In this document: positions 1 to 5,951 of the stretch, piece by piece
How the letters are laid out: each line of letters begins with the position of its first letter
Numbering within the stretch: position 1 is the stretch's first letter
DNA from: Nitrospinota bacterium
GTDB lineage: Bacteria > Nitrospinota > Nitrospinia > JACRGO01
Reading direction: 5' to 3'
DNA: 10,355 nucleotides
NCBI GenBank assembly: GCA_016212295.1
Contig: JACRGO010000218.1
Coordinates: 1-10,355 of the forward strand
The notes under the pieces: generated by a model
What the model was told of the DNA's origin: nothing
Databases searched by the model: none
The model's input: the letters and a program-made list of their open reading frames with translations, nothing else
Made by a program: the position numbers and the translations under genes

Positions 1-129
1 TCGCCTATTCCGAAAATTTATCTCTTTTTGCCATAAAACGTTTCACTTTTTGCCGCCTTTTTGAAATTTCAAATATTTTTGGCTCATTGCCGAAATGAAA
101 TGTGCGAGATAAATTCTCAGAATAGGCGA
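1..129. repeat. Palindromic MITE-like element with imperfect 24-bp terminal inverted repeats
   Basis: The ends are inverted copies of each other: bases 1-24 match the reverse complement of bases 106-129 with two mismatches. The interior segment 30-83 reappears in reverse orientation at 877-930, so this is an interspersed repeat family. Its left edge coincides with the window edge, so the element may be longer. No coding capacity is believable here; the reading frame crossing it on the minus strand is low-complexity Lys/Arg/Ser. It could be a non-autonomous transposable element or a structured RNA or DNA hairpin. Confidence 0.7.
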
Positions 130-195
130 GTAAGTATCTAACGCCGAAGTATGTCATCAGCCATGCGTTCATGGCGCGTGACACATGACGCACAC

Positions 196-245
196 ACTTT
201 CCTACTTCGATGTTGGACGTTGGACGTTCGATGTTCTGTTTTCTT
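196..245. repeat. Interspersed repeat with tandem GTTGGAC/GTTCGATG units
   Basis: A short degenerate tandem pattern (cgatgttggacgttggac followed by gttcgatgttc, bases 209-236) lies here. From memory, this motif family occurs scattered in intergenic DNA of many environmental bacterial genomes, where spurious translations read like ERPTSNIQRPTSN; both minus-strand frames here show exactly that signature (NIERPTSNIE in one, NVQRPTSK in the other). It overlaps the 3' end of the minus-strand small membrane protein gene. Its mobility mechanism is unknown to me. Confidence 0.6.
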
Positions 246-510
246 TCTTCTCGCACTCTTGGCCTGGGGCATGGTCTTCATGGTAATCGTCGATAAGGAT
301 GTGAATGGAAAGCCCCAATATCACTGTGATAATGCCGACCATCAAGGGAAGGTATCCATCGCTTTCGATGAACTGCAAATAACTTTTGCCGTAAATTGGC
401 CATTGGCGTATGATGCCGATGAGGACAAGGATCAATCCAAAACACATGACGATTTTCCGCGCCCTTTTAAGGCCTTTTTCATTATCTTCCCCGGTAATGG
501 GATCCTGCAT
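202..510 (-). CDS. Small two-helix membrane protein, unknown function
   Basis: I do not recognise this 102-residue protein. A good ribosome binding site (AAGGAG, 8 bases before the ATG at 510-508) supports translation. The sequence shows a short charged N-terminus with a basic patch (KRARK, residues 15-19), a first hydrophobic helix (about 20-34), a loop containing RQWPIYGKS, a second hydrophobic helix (about 53-73), then an acidic, His-containing tail (DDYHEDH). By the positive-inside rule, both ends probably face the cytoplasm. The last dozen residues (NRTSNVQRPTSK) are encoded by an interspersed DNA repeat, so the original C-terminus may have been replaced or extended. The overlapping plus-strand frame (151-603) lacks a ribosome binding site and looks like a shadow. 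It stands alone, divergent from the 6S-like RNA. Its existence is fairly likely; its function is unknown. Confidence 0.6.
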   Translation of the reverse strand: MQDPITGEDNEKGLKRARKIVMCFGLILVLIGIIRQWPIYGKSYLQFIESDGYLPLMVGIITVILGLSIHILIDDYHEDHAPGQECEKKENRTSNVQRPTSK

Positions 511-630
511 GGATTTAGCTCCTTAAAAAAGAATTATTTTGCCACGAATATTATATCCGGCTTATCGCACGGATTTCTACTTTACCGAAGACAGAACTTT
601 TAATTTTGCGGTGATATTGGTTTTGGGTTA

Positions 631-659
631 TTGCATTAAAAAACCCTTTATGCTAATCT
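631..659 (+). promoter_or_regulatory. Sigma-70 type promoter with extended -10, for the 6S-like RNA
   Basis: A -35 box TTGCAT (631-636), a 17-base spacer and a -10 box TAATCT (654-659) preceded by TGC (an extended -10, 651-653) are well placed. Transcription would start near 666-667, about ten bases before the closing stem of the downstream structured RNA. Both the spacing and the match to the RNA 5' end support the call. Confidence 0.65.
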
Positions 660-666
660 TTAAGCG

Positions 667-858
667 TGGAAAAAAATGATCCCCTGTCGTGTCCGTGTGG
701 ATTGAAATTTTTGTACCAACATCTTAAAAAAGGGAGCCGGGATTAAACCGACTAAGAACACGCCCGATAGGGAAGTTCGAAGCGATTCACTTGGCGCCCA
801 CCTGCTTAGCAGGGTTCATAATTTCTTTTCCATATCGGCACTGTGGCGGGGGATCAAT
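667..858 (+). ncRNA. ssrS: Probable 6S RNA
   Basis: 6S RNA binds the housekeeping RNA polymerase holoenzyme by imitating an open promoter and lowers transcription in stationary phase. The sequence can fold into the matching long rod. The closing stem pairs 677-684 (tgatcccc) with 849-856 (ggggatca) and continues, with many G-U pairs and bulges, through 685-700 against 830-848. A large central bubble follows (about 701-731 on the 5' side). On its 3' side is a small hairpin cctgc-tta-gcagg (801-813). The apical arm begins with gggagcc (732-738) paired to ggcgccc (793-799). The size, about 190 nt, is typical. It lies upstream of fthC on the same strand, a classic 6S neighbour in proteobacteria, although here about 690 bases separate them. 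A promoter is placed correctly at its 5' end. No intrinsic terminator is evident, consistent with processing of a longer transcript. The call rests on structure and synteny, not on a model search. Confidence 0.8.
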
Positions 859-876
859 TATTATTTCCGGCGATGA

Positions 877-978
877 GCCAAAAATATTTGAAATTTAAAA
901 AAGGCCGCAAAAAGTAAAACGTTTCATGGCGGGAAAAAAATTATTGCGTCTTTTTAAAAAATTTCAAATATTTTTGGC
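877..978. repeat. Palindromic repeat related to the element at the left edge
   Basis: A 20-base arm, gccaaaaatatttgaaattt (877-896), is repeated in inverted form at about 959-978, forming a large AT-rich hairpin. Its left half (877-930) matches the reverse complement of 30-83 over about 54 bases with few differences. The element sits about 20 bases after the 3' end of the 6S-like RNA and separates it from fthC. It has no coding content. Confidence 0.7.
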
Positions 979-1548
979 TAGGATTTTAAGAAGAAATTTC
1001 ATGGTTGTGAGGTAGATCGGATTTTTGGGAATGCTTCCAAGGCAATTTTTTTTACAAATCTCTAAAGGAATAAGGAAAGATCAATAAGCTCCTATGGCTT
1101 TAATCGTGCTACTATTTACGCTTGCCCTGTTTTCTGAACCATCCTTTCCATTTGGGGAAAATAAATCCGCTTTTCCCTTGCCTGCCGGATGGCTGCCCTT
1201 TCAGGCTCACTCAAGAAAAATGAAAGGCATGCAACAGGGTTTTATTTTTCACGCGATAAATTTTATTCCGCCTATGAGTTTTTTTCCTGGAAAGATGTCT
1301 TTCCGGCCAGGCTTTGTATCACAAAAAGCCTGAGATATCTTTCCCCTTTCTTGATTTTTCCTGGAACCCCATCCGGTCCCCCTCCTTTTCAACACCCCCA
1401 TAATTTTTTCTTGAAATTCATTGTAAACGCAAGCAATACGTTGGCCTGATGCCCGCGTATTTCCCGTGTTTACCATCCGTTTCTCCGCCTGAAAAATTAC
1501 GGCGCTTTTTAAAATGCGCTGATTATAAAACTTTTTTCCGGCCATACC
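979..1548. other. About 570 bases without a convincing gene
   Basis: Short open frames here (for example 1094-1333 plus and 1590-1249 minus) lack a well-placed ribosome binding site and have biased Phe/Pro or Lys/Gly composition; the minus frame also overlaps the start of fthC. A small hairpin with arms CAGGCTTT/AAAGCCTG (1308-1332) is visible but is not followed by a T tract. Near the end, TATAAA (1524-1529) could be the -10 element of the downstream operon, but no good -35 box stands at the right distance. The stretch might hold decayed coding sequence or an extended precursor of the 6S-fthC transcript. Confidence 0.5.
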
Positions 1549-2142
1549 GTGTTTTCCGAAAAGGAAGCTGTCAGGCGCAGGGTCCTTCACGTCAGGGAGG
1601 GGCTTGATCCGGAAACGGTCAAATCAAAAAGCAAAGCGGCCACTGGATTGCTGATGGCTGTTCCAGAGTTCGCCGCGAGCCGTTTTATTCTTTTTTACGC
1701 GGCGCTGAAGGGAGAAGTGCAGACGTCCGGCGCGGTGGAGGAATCCCTGGCAAGGGGCAAGAGAGTGGCATTGCCTAAAGTCGAACATAATGAATTGCGT
1801 GTTTTTGAAATCAGGTCCTATAACGACACGCGAAAAGGGGCTTTTAATATTCCTGAGCCGGATGAAAAAAAATCCGTGGAGGCCGACCCGGAAAGCCTTG
1901 ATCTTATCATTGTCCCCGGGATTGCCTTTGATGAAAAGGGAACAAGGCTTGGCTTCGGCAAGGGGTATTACGACCGTTTTTTAAAAAATATTTCACGAAA
2001 GCCCCTTTTCGTGGGCCTGGCCTTTGAGTTTCAAATGGTGGAAGAGGCTGTGCCAATGGAGAATGACGTCCCAATGGATTTAGTCGTCACTGAAAAAAGA
2101 ATTATAAATTGTCGACAGAATAGAAAAGGAGCAAGAAAATGA
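1549..2142 (+). CDS. fthC: 5-formyltetrahydrofolate cyclo-ligase
   Basis: This cytoplasmic enzyme (also called 5,10-methenyltetrahydrofolate synthetase, ygfA/fau) uses ATP to convert 5-formyl-THF into 5,10-methenyl-THF, returning an inhibitory storage form to the one-carbon pool. The 197-residue length is normal for the family. Diagnostic parts are the N-terminal basic helix ([10 protein letters not shown]), [11 protein letters not shown] (about 50-60), VALPKV, the IPEP motif, [17 protein letters not shown] and the signature [10 protein letters not shown] (residues 135-144), followed by GLAFEFQ and [10 protein letters not shown] near the C-terminus. Translation most likely begins at GTG 1549; the frame is closed by a stop at 1510-1512 and only a CTG lies between. 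There is no clear Shine-Dalgarno sequence before it. It is the first gene of the fthC-rny-ymdB-pseG-like operon and its stop overlaps the rny start by four bases (ATGA). The 6S-like RNA lies upstream, as often seen for this gene. Confidence 0.93.
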   Translation: MFSEKEAVRRRVLHVREGLDPETVKSKSKAATGLLMAVPEFAASRFILFYAALKGEVQTSGAVEESLARGKRVALPKVEHNELRVFEIRSYNDTRKGAFNIPEPDEKKSVEADPESLDLIIVPGIAFDEKGTRLGFGKGYYDRFLKNISRKPLFVGLAFEFQMVEEAVPMENDVPMDLVVTEKRIINCRQNRKGARK

Positions 2143-3716
2143 ACCTTGGAATACAGATAACGTTAAGGACTGTCAGCATCGGCATCGGCATTTGGTTCGT
2201 CGGGATGGCCATAGGTTATCTCCTGAGGCGCTTCGTGGTGGAAAGTAAATTGAAGGACAGCGAAAAACTGGCCAAGATGATTATTTCCGAGGCGGAAAAG
2301 GAAGCCGAAAATAAGAAAAAAGAAGCGGAAATAGAAGTCAAGGATTTTCTATTTAAATCGAGGACGGACATTGACAAGGAGTTGAGGGAGAAAAAAAATG
2401 AAATGGCGCAAATTGAGCGCCGCATGGCCCAGAAAGAATCGGAAATAGAAAAGAAGCTTTTCTCTATTTCCCAGAGCGAGAAGGAACTATCCAAAAAGGA
2501 AAAGGACCTGGATGAGACCGCGAAAAGGGCAAAGGACAAGGAAACCCGCTATCAGAACCTCATTGACGAGCAACTTTTAAAACTAGAAAAACTGTCAGGT
2601 CTTTCAATGGCCGAGGCCAAGGAGGAACTGAAAATGAGTTTGTTCCAGGAGGCCAGGAGCGAGGCGGCGAACGAATTGAAGAAAATAGAGGAAGAGACCA
2701 AGTTGAAGGCCGAGGAAAAGAGCAGTAAGATCATCAGCCTGGCCATTCAAAGGTACGCGGCCGACCACGTGGCTGAGTCCACGGTCTCCATTGTGGACCT
2801 TCCCAACGACGAGATGAAGGGCAGGATAATAGGCAGGGAGGGCAGAAACATCCGGGCGCTGGAGATCGCGACCGGTATGGACCTTATTATAGATGACACC
2901 CCAGAGGCGGTCATACTCTCCGGGTTTGATCCCATACGGCGCGAGGTGGCAAGACTGGCCTTGGAAAAATTGATTTCCGACGGAAGGATACATCCGGCGC
3001 GCATTGAGGACGTGGTCAATAAGGCCAAGAAGGAGATCGCCACAAAGATCAGGGAGGAGGGTGAAAAAACGGCCCTGGAATGCGGAATAGACGGCCTTCA
3101 CCCGGAAGAAATAAAACTCCTTGGCCGCCTGAAATACAGGACCAGTTACTCACAGAACATCCTTCAGCATTCAAAGGAAGTGTGCTTTCTCTGTGGAATC
3201 ATGGCCGCCGAACTTGGCGTGAACGTGAAACTTGCCAAGCGGGCCGGCCTCCTTCACGACATAGGCAAGGCCATTGACCACCAGACGGACGGGACCCACA
3301 CCCAAATCGGGGTGGACATAGCGAGGAGATACAGGGAGCCAAAGGTCGTCATCAATGCCATTGCCTCCCACCACGAGGACGTTGAGGCGGAATCCGTCAT
3401 AGCTGTCCTTGTGGCGGCGGCGGACGCCATTTCCGCCTCCAGGCCGGGCGCAAGGAGGGAGATGCTGGAGAGCTACGTGAAGCGGCTTACTCAATTGGAG
3501 GAAATAACCACCTCCTTCAAGGGAGTGGAAAAGACCTTCGCCATCCAGGCGGGCCGTGAAATAAGGATAATAGTTGAGCCTGAAACCATAAAGGACGCGG
3601 ACACCCAGTTCCTGGCAAAGGACATAGCCAAGAAGATCGAAAAGGAAATGGCCTATCCGGGAGAAATAAAGGTAACAGTTGTCAGGGAAACCAGGGCAGT
3701 GGAATACGCAAGGTAA
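2139..3716 (+). CDS. rny: Ribonuclease Y
   Basis: RNase Y is a membrane-anchored endoribonuclease that starts mRNA decay and processes RNAs. At 525 residues it matches the usual length (about 520). Domains in order: one N-terminal transmembrane helix (about 10-29), a long highly charged Lys/Glu coiled coil (about 35-200), a KH RNA-binding domain with the [12 protein letters not shown] loop (228-239), and an HD metal-dependent phosphohydrolase domain whose catalytic pair is H373-D374 in LLHDIGKA, with a further His pair at 411-412 (SHHED) and the [15 protein letters not shown] segment. The C-terminal part ends in [15 protein letters not shown], typical of the family. Every expected domain and catalytic residue is present. 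AAGGAG at 2126-2131 is a strong ribosome binding site, and the start overlaps the fthC stop by four bases. It is followed directly by ymdB, the conserved partner of rny in many bacteria. Confidence 0.97.
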   Translation: MNLGIQITLRTVSIGIGIWFVGMAIGYLLRRFVVESKLKDSEKLAKMIISEAEKEAENKKKEAEIEVKDFLFKSRTDIDKELREKKNEMAQIERRMAQKESEIEKKLFSISQSEKELSKKEKDLDETAKRAKDKETRYQNLIDEQLLKLEKLSGLSMAEAKEELKMSLFQEARSEAANELKKIEEETKLKAEEKSSKIISLAIQRYAADHVAESTVSIVDLPNDEMKGRIIGREGRNIRALEIATGMDLIIDDTPEAVILSGFDPIRREVARLALEKLISDGRIHPARIEDVVNKAKKEIATKIREEGEKTALECGIDGLHPEEIKLLGRLKYRTSYSQNILQHSKEVCFLCGIMAAELGVNVKLAKRAGLLHDIGKAIDHQTDGTHTQIGVDIARRYREPKVVINAIASHHEDVEAESVIAVLVAAADAISASRPGARREMLESYVKRLTQLEEITTSFKGVEKTFAIQAGREIRIIVEPETIKDADTQFLAKDIAKKIEKEMAYPGEIKVTVVRETRAVEYAR

Positions 3717-4495
3717 TGAAAATTCTTTTTATAGGGGACATAGTTGGAAAGCCGGGGAGGACCCTCCTTCAGGAAAAACTTGGGCGGGTTGTCCAAAACA
3801 ACCAAATTGATCTGTGCATCGCGAATTGCGAAAACGTGGCGGGTGGATTTGGAGTGACGCTGGAGATAATTAACTTCCTGGAAAGGGAAGGGGTCCAGGT
3901 CTTTACCTCCGGAAACCATGTATGGGACAAAAAGGAAATTTATCAGGTCTTCGAGGCAAAGGGAACGGTCCTCCGGCCTCAAAACTATCCGGAAGGCATT
4001 CCAGGCAGGGGGTTTGCCACCGTGAAAACAGCCTCCGGCGTATGCGTGGGGGTCCTCAACCTGGCGGGCAGGATCTTCATGGACCACATAGATTGTCCAT
4101 TCAGGGCCGCTGACAAGGCCCTTGCGTCCCTGAAAAAAGAGACTAATATCATTATAGTGGACATGCACGCCGAGGCCACCTCGGAAAAAATCGCGATGGG
4201 ATGGTATCTGGACGGAAGGGTGAGCGCGGTCCTAGGCACGCACACGCATGTGCAGACGTCCGATGAAAAAATTCTTCCCAACGGGACCGCTTATATCACG
4301 GACGTCGGCATGACAGGTCCCATTGACTCCGTGATAGGGATGAAAAAGGAGATCGCCATCTCCCGCTTCCTGACCCGGATCCCCAAGAAGTTCGAGCCTG
4401 CCCCAGGCGACGCTCAATTCAACGGCGTTATTGTCCAGATTGACGAAGCAACCGGGAAGGGCGTTTCCATTACGAGAGATTGCGGATGTGAATGA
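3716..4495 (+). CDS. ymdB: YmdB family metallophosphoesterase
   Basis: YmdB (TIGR00282) is a cytoplasmic dinuclear-metal phosphodiesterase; the Bacillus subtilis protein hydrolyses 2',3'-cyclic nucleotides and influences biofilm and motility decisions. The 259-residue protein carries the full metal site: D8 in FIGDIVGKPGR, E39-N40 in ANCENVAGGFG, N67-H68 in SGNHVWDK, H151 in DMHAEATSEK, and H176/H178 in GTHTHVQTSD. The conserved segment ITDVGMTGP also follows. Its ATG overlaps the last base of the rny stop (TAATG), which suggests translational coupling, and the rny-ymdB order is conserved across phyla. The physiological substrate in this organism is not known; regulation of RNA turnover with RNase Y is a reasonable inference from context only. 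Confidence 0.95.
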   Translation: MKILFIGDIVGKPGRTLLQEKLGRVVQNNQIDLCIANCENVAGGFGVTLEIINFLEREGVQVFTSGNHVWDKKEIYQVFEAKGTVLRPQNYPEGIPGRGFATVKTASGVCVGVLNLAGRIFMDHIDCPFRAADKALASLKKETNIIIVDMHAEATSEKIAMGWYLDGRVSAVLGTHTHVQTSDEKILPNGTAYITDVGMTGPIDSVIGMKKEIAISRFLTRIPKKFEPAPGDAQFNGVIVQIDEATGKGVSITRDCGCE

Positions 4496-5522
4496 AAGAA
4501 GGCCCTCCATCGTCTTCCGGACCGAGGCAGGATTCAAAACCGGCTTGGGGCATATAAAGCGCTGCCTTCGTCTGGCCGATTTTCTTGAAAGGCATTTCCA
4601 CCCGGAAATCACCTTTCTCGTCTCTTCCCGGGATTGCCAATGGGAAAAATTATTTCTGGAAAAACCTTACCAAGCCCGTCTCGTAAAAGAAGGGGACGAA
4701 GGACCTGTCGTTGAATCCTTTTTTCAGAGAGGCGTAAACCGCGCCTGGATCTCGGATCTACGAACGGTGAAGGATAAGGCTCTCATTCAGGGATTGGCGG
4801 ACAGGCACGGCTTCCTGCATATCGCAGTGGACGATATGCACCTGTGCGGAGTAAAGGCCGGGACCACCATCAACCCCTCCATCGTCCCGTGTTCTCCTTC
4901 CAGCCATTCTAATTCAGAAGGAAAATATTATTGCGGAGTGGAGTATTTTCTTTCCAATCCCTTGGAAAATACCTGCCGGGCTTACGTGAAAGGCGGGAAA
5001 AAGGTTTTAATATCCATGGGCGGGAGCGATCCCAACGGGGTGACGAATAAACTTCTGCCCTTTATTTCAGGGACAGGGGAGGAGATGGAGGCGCATGTTG
5101 TTGTGGGTCCAGCCTTCAACTGGGACGCAGGAAAGGTCCCGGCGGGAGGGGAAAATATTTTTTACCACCATGCGCCTGAATCCCTGGAGCCTCTCATCGC
5201 AATGTCGGACCTGGTGGTCACCTCAGCCGGGTTGACCCTTTACGAAGCGGTCCGGATGGGAGTCCCGGCAATCACCATACCTCAAAACCCCTTTGAGGAA
5301 AGGACCGCGGATGCCTTTCAGAACAAGGGAGCGGCATTGGCCATGGGCGCAGGCGGCCAAGTAGACCCTGCCCTGGTGGTGTCCACGGCCTTGGCGTTAT
5401 TGAAAGATCAGGAACGCCTTAAGGAGATGTCCGGCTGCAAGGGGATTTTTAAAGGTTCCGGGTTTGAATTGATAAAAGGCTTGCTGGAATTCCCTGACCC
5501 GAATAAATCGGAAAAGAAATAG
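4488..5522 (+). CDS. PseG-like sugar-nucleotide hydrolase / GT-B fold protein
   Basis: PseG removes UDP from UDP-2,4-diacetamido-2,4,6-trideoxy-altrose during pseudaminic acid synthesis; its fold resembles MurG. Starting from GTG 4488 the protein has 344 residues. Visible motifs are the N-terminal RTEAGFKTGLGHIKRC, whose H22 matches the proposed catalytic His of PseG, VDDMHLCG in the N-terminal domain, GGSDPNG (178-184) in the phosphate-binding loop of the second Rossmann domain, and SAGLTLYEAVRMGVPAITIP (from 246), the UDP-binding region with E253. The usual C-terminal Asn-Gln of this region is replaced by NPFEERTADAF, so the exact substrate may differ. The upstream frame extends to a TTG at 4431 but would read far into ymdB; GTG 4488 overlaps ymdB by only eight bases and begins just before the conserved domain. 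No other pseudaminate genes are in view, so a different glycan substrate or a glycosyltransferase role is possible. The stop codon lies inside an inverted repeat end. Confidence 0.8.
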   Translation: MNERRPSIVFRTEAGFKTGLGHIKRCLRLADFLERHFHPEITFLVSSRDCQWEKLFLEKPYQARLVKEGDEGPVVESFFQRGVNRAWISDLRTVKDKALIQGLADRHGFLHIAVDDMHLCGVKAGTTINPSIVPCSPSSHSNSEGKYYCGVEYFLSNPLENTCRAYVKGGKKVLISMGGSDPNGVTNKLLPFISGTGEEMEAHVVVGPAFNWDAGKVPAGGENIFYHHAPESLEPLIAMSDLVVTSAGLTLYEAVRMGVPAITIPQNPFEERTADAFQNKGAALAMGAGGQVDPALVVSTALALLKDQERLKEMSGCKGIFKGSGFELIKGLLEFPDPNKSEKK

Positions 5523-5749
5523 AACGCGGATAAATGCGAAAACTACGCGGATTGGCGCGGATTTAATTCAAAATTTGCAACAAAGCCACCAAGACACAAA
5601 TATCACAAAGAACATTTTAAGCATTAAATCTTAGTGAATCTTTGTGCCTTAGTGGCAAAAAAAGCATAGCGGCTGAATAGGTCCTAATTTTTTTTTCATA
5701 TTCTGACTTCAGCGGGAGTCCTTATTTTCCGCGAAAACCCGCGTTCTAT
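5519..5749. repeat. Intergenic repeat cluster bounded by an 11-bp inverted repeat, with an internal palindrome
   Basis: The outer ends are atagaacgcgg (5519-5529) and its exact reverse complement (5739-5749). Inside, 5585-5600 and 5641-5656 form a 16-bp imperfect stem (gccaccaagacacaaa / tttgtgccttagtggc, two mismatches). The segment 5609-5648 is nearly identical (one mismatch in 40) to 8065-8104 beyond the porin gene. The element begins within the last codons of the PseG-like gene and supplies its TAG stop. A run of T at 5688-5696 follows, but there is no clean terminator hairpin directly before it. Confidence 0.7.
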
Positions 5750-5770
5750 TATTTATTCGTTATTTTGGTC

Positions 5771-5800
5771 TTGACTTCCATTTTTCAGTTGGTTTAGAAT
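5771..5800 (+). promoter_or_regulatory. Sigma-70 promoter for the porin-like gene
   Basis: TTGACT (5771-5776), an 18-base spacer and TAGAAT (5795-5800) form a good housekeeping promoter. Transcription would start near 5807 and give a leader of about 145 bases before the ATG at 5952. The leader contains a purine-rich stretch (agaagagggaggtgg, about 5861-5875) that is too far from the start to serve it. Confidence 0.6.
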
Positions 5801-5951
5801 AGGACACCATTTTTGCTTTTATCATGAAAAAGAATAATCTAAACAGGACAATTAAAATAAAGAAGAGGGAGGTGGTAAAAGGGTAATTAAATAAAGTTTG
5901 CCGCGAACTAATCTAAATCATACCATCGTATATTGGAGAGGAGAGAAAAAT

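Noticed and set aside
5-256. 83-residue minus-strand frame through the left palindrome
   Set aside because: It runs through two repeats and yields the ERPTSN signature and a Lys/Arg tail; this is translated repeat, not a gene.
151-603. 150-residue plus-strand open frame opposite the small membrane protein
   Set aside because: It lacks a ribosome binding site, begins inside the interspersed repeat, and its hydrophobic stretches mirror the helices of the minus-strand gene, which has a good AAGGAG site.
1308-1332. Hairpin CAGGCTTT/AAAGCCTG as a terminator
   Set aside because: It has a nine-base loop, no following T tract, and no gene immediately upstream that would need it.
1094-1333. 79-residue plus-strand frame with a hydrophobic start (MALIVLLFTLALF)
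   Set aside because: It looks like a signal peptide at first, but the nearest purine-rich site is about 17 bases away, and the rest is Phe/Pro-rich with no recognisable domain.
1249-1590. 113-residue minus-strand frame
   Set aside because: It overlaps the fthC start, has no ribosome binding site, and its composition (Lys, Gly, Arg, Phe without structure) fits chance.
2604-3101. 165-residue minus-strand frame inside rny
   Set aside because: It is a shadow of the strongly supported rny gene; the same holds for the antisense frames inside ymdB, the porin gene and cysH.
5640-5700. Terminator for the fthC-rny-ymdB-pseG-like operon at the T run 5688-5696
   Set aside because: The T run is over 30 bases from the nearest stem (5585-5656) and that stem belongs to the repeat, so it does not have the geometry of an intrinsic terminator.
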